Of a stretch of DNA of 64,000 bases, positions 59,625 to 64,000 are shown one piece after another (within the stretch, counting starts at the first letter, position 1; the number at the start of each line of letters is the position of its first letter). This stretch comes from Bacteroidales bacterium (GTDB taxonomy: Bacteria > Bacteroidota > Bacteroidia > Bacteroidales > F082): assembly GCA_017461665.1 (NCBI GenBank), contig JAFTXI010000030.1:124001-188000 (forward strand), given 5' to 3'. The translations under genes were made by a program, and so were the position numbers. A model generated the notes under the pieces. It saw nothing but the letters and a program-made list of their open reading frames with translations, had not been told where the DNA came from and made no database searches.

Positions 59625-60309
59625 TACATAATTGTCGACTGTCAATTCCTTCAAGGACTATCACTATCTCGCCTTTGACTTCTTTGTTGCTGAAATATTC
59701 GGATACTTCGGCGAGCGAGCCTCTGACGTTTTCTTCATAGATTTTTGTTAGCTCGCGAGCGACGGAGACTTTTCTTTCCGCACCGCATACCTCGATAAGT
59801 TGTTGTAAAGTCTTGACTAAGCGAAATGGAGATTCGTAGAGTATTGTGGTGTAACGGTTATTGGCTATTTCGTTTAATTTTGTCTGACGACCTTTTTTGT
59901 GAGGAAGGAACCCTTCGAAGATGAAGTGGTCGGCTGAGAGTCCGGAGTTGACGAGAGCCGGGACGAAAGCTGTAGCGCCTGGAAGACATTCGACTTCTAT
60001 GCCGAGTCTGATGCATTCTCTCACCAAGAGGAATCCCGGGTCGGAGATGGCAGGCGTGCCGGCGTCGGTGACTAATGCCATCTTCTCGCCACTTAAAATA
60101 CGTTCTGCATACGAACTGACAACCTTATGCTCGTTGTTTATATGAAACGCCATCATAGGCTTGCTGATATTATAATGTCTTAAGAGATTGCCGCTCGTGC
60201 GAGTGTCTTCTGCTAAAATAACATCGACTTCCTCGCGCAAGATCCTCAATGCGCGCATCGTGATGTCTTCGAGATTACCTATCGGCGTCGGTACCAAATA
60301 TAATTTCAT
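59584..60309 (-). CDS. rsmI: 16S rRNA 2'-O-ribose methyltransferase RsmI
   Basis: 241 residues. The tetrapyrrole-methylase fold motifs of RsmI are present: LYLVPTPIGNLEDITMRAL, EDTRTSGNLLRHY, LVTDAGTPAISDPGFLLVREC and ILYESPFRLVKTL. It methylates C1402 of 16S rRNA (2'-O). The conserved body ends at GEIVIVLEG (about residue 220); the remaining about 21 residues, IDSRQLCRDVPMTPLKINNL, are encoded by an ACAGTCGACAATT repeat and hairpin copy 10, with the stop TAA inside the repeat. So the C-terminus was probably rewritten by repeat insertion. It follows the hypothetical gene at 60373-61140 across 63 bases of repeats. Confidence 0.93.
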   Translation of the reverse strand: MKLYLVPTPIGNLEDITMRALRILREEVDVILAEDTRTSGNLLRHYNISKPMMAFHINNEHKVVSSYAERILSGEKMALVTDAGTPAISDPGFLLVRECIRLGIEVECLPGATAFVPALVNSGLSADHFIFEGFLPHKKGRQTKLNEIANNRYTTILYESPFRLVKTLQQLIEVCGAERKVSVARELTKIYEENVRGSLAEVSEYFSNKEVKGEIVIVLEGIDSRQLCRDVPMTPLKINNL

Positions 60310-60324
60310 AATTCATAATTATTT

Positions 60325-60359
60325 GAGACGTGTCTCTACAGGATACATTCAATGTGTCC
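60325..60359. repeat. GAGACGTGTCTC plus GGATACATT palindrome pair
   Basis: A minimal GAGACG-TGTCTC element (60325-60336) directly followed by a GGATACATT-C-AATGTGTCC palindrome (60341-60359), then AATTCCTAATT repeat units up to the stop of the next gene. The same combination is seen at 17698-17790. Confidence 0.7.
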
Positions 60360-60372
60360 TTACAATTCCTAA

Positions 60373-61140
60373 TTAACAACAAAATCTTCTTTCAATTAAA
60401 TCACTTAATTTCTTATATGCTTCAGAGTTGCAGTCCCATTGAAACTCAATCTGTAGTTCGCTCATATATGTGCGTGCTCCTAATAAAGTCGGGAAGTTGT
60501 TCAAAGCTCTGATGGATCTGTTGTATTTATCCATACTGCCTCCAAACAATTCGTTGAGAAGTAAAAACTTGTCGTTGATGCCAATCGCACTCATTAGATC
60601 GGATACGGGTTTTCTTTGTAATCGAGCTGCGAGGCTGTTGTCCTCAATAAGTTCAAGAATGTCGCCTATAGTTTGAGGTTCTTTTTTGTATGCTCTTATA
60701 CCAGAATCTTCCTCTTTGGGAGTCTCTAAGTCTATGAGTCTATGAGTCTCTGCGTTTTTCTCTTCTTCAAAAATTTCTTCCTCAAAAGTCTCTGAAGTTT
60801 TTAAGTTCTGAAGTTCTGAGTTTTCTTCTTCGAAAGTCACCGAGTCACCGAGTCTCTGAGTCTCTGAGTTTTCATCTTCAAAATTTTCTGAAGTTCTGAA
60901 GTTCTGAAATTCTGAGTTTTCTTCAACGATTTCCATCGGAATGGAATCGATATTCATATTACATTTTACGGAACAAAGGGTGTTGTACAGCTTACGAGTA
61001 TTTTCCATCAATAAATCGACATCAAGCTGATTCATGAGTTTATCTTTTCTAATCAAAAAACTAACCTGATTAGACATCTTGTTTAAAATTTCCTCGACCT
61101 GAAAAATTACACTATTTTGGTTATTATTTCTTTGTTCCAT
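60373..61140 (-). CDS. Conserved hypothetical protein with repeat-derived acidic linker
   Basis: 255 residues, no catalytic motif. The N-terminal part (1-70) is helical. Residues about 74-145 are a 16-residue tandem repeat: ENSEFQNFRTSENFED, ENSETQRLGDSVTFEE, ENSELQNLKTSETFEE, then a diverged EKNAETHRLIDLETPK. The alternating units are encoded by CTTCAGAA- and GACTC-type low-complexity DNA that is also found elsewhere. The C-terminal 110 residues (PVSDLMSAIGINDKFLLLNELFGGSMDKYNRSIRALNNF) match a conserved Bacteroidetes domain of unknown function, recognised here by its AIGINDKFLLLNELFGG core. It precedes rsmI in the same direction and has its own -7 box. Confidence 0.6.
   Translation of the reverse strand: MEQRNNNQNSVIFQVEEILNKMSNQVSFLIRKDKLMNQLDVDLLMENTRKLYNTLCSVKCNMNIDSIPMEIVEENSEFQNFRTSENFEDENSETQRLGDSVTFEEENSELQNLKTSETFEEEIFEEEKNAETHRLIDLETPKEEDSGIRAYKKEPQTIGDILELIEDNSLAARLQRKPVSDLMSAIGINDKFLLLNELFGGSMDKYNRSIRALNNFPTLLGARTYMSELQIEFQWDCNSEAYKKLSDLIERRFCC
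60703..60921 (-). repeat. Coding tandem 48-bp repeat of alternating CTTCAGAA and GACTC units
   Basis: Four units of about 48 bases, alternating type A (TCAGAACTTCAGAAC) and type B (ACTCAGAGACTCGGTGACTC; ACTCATAGACTCATAGACT). The B stretch at 60729-60747 is identical over 19 bases to intergenic 25959-25977. The A-then-B order is repeated in the MauE-like gene at 11716-11785. Confidence 0.75.
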
Positions 61141-61171
61141 TTCAAATATTTTTTACTTTTGCTCAACAGAA

Positions 61172-61179
61172 CAAAGATA
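61172..61179 (-). promoter_or_regulatory. -7 promoter box of the hypothetical-rsmI pair
   Basis: Minus-strand TATCTTTG matches TAnnTTTG, 31 bases upstream of ATG 61140. Confidence 0.6.
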
Positions 61180-61246
61180 GATATTTTTTGTGAATGAGAA
61201 GGTATGTTTCTCGAAAAAATACAATAATTAATTAAAACGAAAGGTT

Positions 61247-62686
61247 ATGAAAAAGTTATTTCTAATTTCATTTTTGATGATGGGTTTTATCTTGAGTGCT
61301 CAAGACACGATTCAGAATAATGATAAAGGAAAGAAAAAGAAGGAGAAAATCTACAATGAGAATGGCGAACTGATAAAGAAAGGCTGGAACATCGGACCTC
61401 TTCCCGTTGTGGGATATAACTCCGACCTTGGTTTTCAATATGGTGCGTGTGTAGATATTTTCAACTATGGCGACGGATCTCGTTACCCGAAGTTCGACTA
61501 TAAGATGAATCTCGAGGTTTCGGCTTATACCAAAGGTTCTCTCAACCTGCGTTTCTACGGCGATTATTATAATCTCATTCCAAAGTCGCGACTCTTCATA
61601 GACGCTGCCTACTTCACCGACAAACGCTTCGAGTTCTACGGGTTCAACGGTTATGCATCTCCTTATTATGATGATATTTATGTTTTAAGTCAGCAGTCAA
61701 CGGTCAACGGTCAACAGTCGTTGAATGAGAAATTCGCCCCTGATTTTAAGAGTGTGTTTTATAGAATGAAACGTAACCAGTTCAGATTTAATTCTTGCTT
61801 ACGTCGCGAATTCGGTTTCGGCGAACATTTCTTCTATGGCATAGGTCTCAGCTATTTCAATTATGACATGGGAAGAATAGAAATTCAAAATGAAGAATAT
61901 GCCTACGACCAACAGATGACGTTGTATGAATTATATCGCACCAGCGGTCTGATAAAAGAAAACGAAGCCGACGGCGGTAACGTTACTCAACTTAAACTCG
62001 CTTTCATCTACGACTCCAAAAACCACGACAGTGACCCGAGCAAAGGTACATATTTTGAAGCTACTCTCACCGGCGCTCCTGACTTCATCGACGGCGATGG
62101 TTATAGTCATCTAACTTTCAACGCTGTATGGCAACAGTATTTCCCAATAGTAAAAGAAAACCTTACTTTCGCATATCGCTTGGTGACCCAAAACGTAGTT
62201 GCAGGTGAGATTCCATATTACGCAATGTTCAACTCTAATATGTTGTTCTATAAAAAGATGTCAACTGATGCTGTGGGAGGTAGCAATTCTGTTCGCGGTA
62301 TCAACAGAAACGGCGTCATCGGTGCAGGCTATGCCTGGCTTAACGCAGAGCTTCGTTGGAAAATATTAGGATTCCAATTCATAAATCAAAACTGGAACAT
62401 CGCTCTTAATCCTTTCTTCGACGCTGGCATGGTGACACAAAGTTTCCGCCTCGCAGAACAAGAAGCTGCATGGAGTAAGATTCAGGAAAAATATTATTTG
62501 GCACCGGAAGACGCTAAGAACTTAATCTACAGCGGAAGTAAAGAAGGAATCCACACCTCAGCAGGTTGCGGTCTTAAGATAATTATGAATAAAAATTTCA
62601 TCATCTCTGCCGAAGCAGCTAAAGCATTAGATAAAAGAGATGGCGATAAAATGAAAGTTTATATCGGATTTAATTATTTGTTTTAA
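61247..62686 (+). CDS. BamA/TamA-family outer membrane protein
   Basis: 479 residues with a signal peptide (about 1-18, ending LSAQ), a short lysine-rich linker (KGKKKKEK), then a beta-barrel surface-antigen-like domain: GPLPVVGYNSDLGFQYGACVDIF, YDSKNHDSDPSKGTYFEA, VGGSNSVRGINRNGVIG (the SVRG motif resembles the VRGF motif of Omp85 barrels) and a terminal FNYLF ending in Phe. No POTRA domains are present, so it is a barrel-only member of the family. Residues about 148-160 (SQQSTVNGQQSLN) are encoded by a CAGTCAACGGTCAACGG repeat. The likely role is an outer membrane protein of unknown cargo. Confidence 0.75.
   Translation: MKKLFLISFLMMGFILSAQDTIQNNDKGKKKKEKIYNENGELIKKGWNIGPLPVVGYNSDLGFQYGACVDIFNYGDGSRYPKFDYKMNLEVSAYTKGSLNLRFYGDYYNLIPKSRLFIDAAYFTDKRFEFYGFNGYASPYYDDIYVLSQQSTVNGQQSLNEKFAPDFKSVFYRMKRNQFRFNSCLRREFGFGEHFFYGIGLSYFNYDMGRIEIQNEEYAYDQQMTLYELYRTSGLIKENEADGGNVTQLKLAFIYDSKNHDSDPSKGTYFEATLTGAPDFIDGDGYSHLTFNAVWQQYFPIVKENLTFAYRLVTQNVVAGEIPYYAMFNSNMLFYKKMSTDAVGGSNSVRGINRNGVIGAGYAWLNAELRWKILGFQFINQNWNIALNPFFDAGMVTQSFRLAEQEAAWSKIQEKYYLAPEDAKNLIYSGSKEGIHTSAGCGLKIIMNKNFIISAEAAKALDKRDGDKMKVYIGFNYLF
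61691..61719 (+). repeat. In-frame GGTCAACGGTCAAC repeat
   Basis: CAGTCAACGGTCAACGGTCAA units, resembling the ACAGTCAAC-type repeats; encodes QQSTVNGQQ in a barrel loop. Confidence 0.6.
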
Positions 62687-62715
62687 ATTGTAGAGACGCA
62701 CCAATATTGGTGCCA

Positions 62716-62761
62716 GAGCCTGTCGAAGGTACACTATGTCACTTCGACAAGCTCAGTGACC
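62716..62761. repeat. CTGAGCCTGTCGAAG-family palindrome
   Basis: GAGCCTGTCGAAG and CTTCGACAAGCTC arms 13 bases apart, followed by AGTGACC. The intergenic cousin of the in-frame copies in the macroglobulin gene. Its placement after the barrel gene suggests a 3'-end site preference. Confidence 0.8.
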
Positions 62762-62847
62762 AAAAATTAAATATTTTGCAATTTTTTAAAAAAAAGATTT
62801 GAACAAAATTAACGTTAAAATTATTAATATTTAAAATAAGATTTGTT

Positions 62848-63906
62848 ATGAAAACTTTAAGAAGATTGACCCTTATGATGGTCGCTTTGTTGATGACAGC
62901 CACCATCGCTTTCGCACAAAAACCTAACATCCGCATCCTCGCAACAGGCGGAACAATCGCTGGTTCTGGTAGTTCGTCAACTGCAACAAACTACACTGCT
63001 GGACAAATGGCTATCGCTACTTTATTAGAAGCTGTACCTGAATTACAAAACATCGCTAATTGTGAAGGCGAACAAGTAGTTCGTATCGGATCACAAGATA
63101 TGAGCGACGAAGTCTGGTTAATCTTGGCAAAGAGAATCAACGAGTTGTTACAAGATCCTAATGTCGATGGCATCGTCATTACTCACGGTACCGACACTAT
63201 GGAAGAAACAGCCTACTTCTTGAATCTCACTGTCAACAGCGACAAGCCTGTAGTTTTGGTAGGTGCAATGCGTCCTTCGACAGCTATCAGCGCCGACGGT
63301 CCTCGTAATCTCTACAATGCTGTCGTAACAGCCGCCGCCCCCGAGTCGAAAGGCAAGGGCGTTCTCGTTGTGATGAACGACAATATCCTCGGAGCTGAGA
63401 GCGTTACAAAAATGAATACCACAAGCGTACAGACATTCCAGGCACCTAATGCAGGTCCTCTCGGTTATGTATTCAATAGCAAGGTGTTCTACAATCAAGA
63501 GCCTCTCAAGAAACATACAACAGAATCAGTATTTGATGTAACAAACTTGAACGAACTTCCAAAAGTTGGTATCGTTTATAGCCACGCCGGCGTTAATGCC
63601 GACATGGTTGAACCAATGTTGAAAAACGACTACCAAGGTATCATCCACGCTGGTGTAGGTAACGGCAACATTCACAAAGACGTGTTCCCTGTCTTGGAGA
63701 AAGCTCGCAAAAAAGGAATTCAAGTAGTTCGCTCTTCACGCGTTCCAACAGGACCAAGCACATTAGACAACGAAGTTGATGACGCTTACTATCAATTCAT
63801 AGCTTCACAACAACTTAACCCACAAAAAGCTCGTATCTTGTTGATGCTCGCCTTGACAAAAACCAACGACTGGAAACAAATACAAGAATATTTTAATGAA
63901 TATTAA
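62848..63906 (+). CDS. ansB: Secreted type II L-asparaginase
   Basis: 352 residues. A signal peptide (about 1-24, ending IAFAQ) targets it to the periplasm. ILATGGTIAGSG carries the nucleophilic Thr near residue 35 and THGTDTMEETAYFL the second catalytic Thr, both hallmarks of type II asparaginase. VLVGAMRPSTAISADGPRNLYNAV and SRVPTGPS complete the family pattern. It hydrolyses asparagine to aspartate and ammonia, consistent with amino-acid fermentation. It is followed by 75 bases of AATTAACAATT repeat DNA and the start of another gene. Confidence 0.92.
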   Translation: MKTLRRLTLMMVALLMTATIAFAQKPNIRILATGGTIAGSGSSSTATNYTAGQMAIATLLEAVPELQNIANCEGEQVVRIGSQDMSDEVWLILAKRINELLQDPNVDGIVITHGTDTMEETAYFLNLTVNSDKPVVLVGAMRPSTAISADGPRNLYNAVVTAAAPESKGKGVLVVMNDNILGAESVTKMNTTSVQTFQAPNAGPLGYVFNSKVFYNQEPLKKHTTESVFDVTNLNELPKVGIVYSHAGVNADMVEPMLKNDYQGIIHAGVGNGNIHKDVFPVLEKARKKGIQVVRSSRVPTGPSTLDNEVDDAYYQFIASQQLNPQKARILLMLALTKTNDWKQIQEYFNEY

Positions 63907-63980
63907 TTCAACTAACAATTAACAATTATTTTAACTGTTAACTGTACATTGTTAATTGTACATTATTAAAAATTACTATT

Positions 63981-64000
63981 ATGAAAAAACTTCTCACATT
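63981..64000 (+). CDS. Start of a further gene, cut by window end
   Basis: ATG 63981 followed by AAA AAA CTT CTC ACA, giving MKKLLT, a typical signal-peptide start. Only six codons are visible, so nothing can be said about the product. It is preceded by TGTTAACTGTACATTG-type repeats and an AAAATTACTATT leader. Confidence 0.4.

Noticed and set aside
54065-60921. CRISPR-like array in the short tandem repeats
   Set aside because: Units are not evenly spaced by unique spacers, no cas genes are present, and they lie inside reading frames.
1-64000. Prophage or IS elements
   Set aside because: No integrase, transposase, capsid or terminase gene was recognised; palindromes here lack any encoded enzyme.

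Overview
The window looks like a chromosomal segment from an uncultured anaerobic member of the Bacteroidota, most likely Bacteroidales. The evidence is the recurring TAnnTTTG -7 promoter box, several secreted proteins ending in type IX secretion (T9SS) sorting domains with the YPNP motif, Bacteroidetes-type LptD, OstA-like and MCE genes, and AT-rich DNA. No phage, plasmid, IS transposase or CRISPR array was seen. One tRNA, tRNA-Ala(GGC), is present.

Layout: 1-2390 holds the end of a cvpA-like gene, elbB and a secreted M64 peptidase. 2979-10641 is a catabolic operon: methylcrotonyl-CoA carboxylase beta, methylglutaconyl-CoA hydratase, carboxylase alpha, an acyl-CoA dehydrogenase, then phosphate butyryltransferase and butyrate kinase. 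This couples branched or short-chain acyl-CoA metabolism to ATP formation. 11136-17614 holds the tRNA, a MauE/thioredoxin-like protein, an AsmA protein, a lipoprotein, RidA and a lytic transglycosylase. 17793-24254 is an envelope block: LptD, divergent from amidase, MCE protein and OstA-like protein. 24709-30597 holds L-serine ammonia-lyase, ThpR, a PIF1-like helicase and an orphan histidine kinase. 30711-59528 is dominated by exported peptidases (M1, two tandem S8 subtilases, S9 DPP4, M49, S46 DPP7, M6), plus a beta-propeller/CBM-like T9SS protein, a GGGP synthase homologue, HemW and a very large alpha-2-macroglobulin. 59584-64000 holds RsmI, a hypothetical protein, a BamA-like outer membrane protein, a secreted asparaginase and the first codons of one more gene.

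The gene content fits an asaccharolytic, protein- and peptide-fermenting organism. Secreted endo- and dipeptidyl-peptidases release peptides, serine and asparagine are deaminated, and leucine-type acyl-CoA intermediates can be turned into organic acids with substrate-level phosphorylation.

The most striking structure is not a gene. The segment is peppered with small palindromic or low-complexity repeat families. One is a hairpin of about 53 bp with GAGACG/CGTCTC ends and an ATTGTTTATTT-like loop, in about ten copies. Others are a 19-bp GGACACATT palindrome, a CTGAGCCTGTCGAAG palindrome, and CAACAGACAAC-, CTTCAGAA- and ACTCATAGACT-type repeats. They fill gene ends, often supply the stop codon, and occur in frame inside coding sequences: the alpha-2-macroglobulin, a MauE-like protein, a hypothetical protein, a BamA-like protein and the C-terminus of RsmI. 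This looks like an actively spreading, protein-remodelling repeat population.
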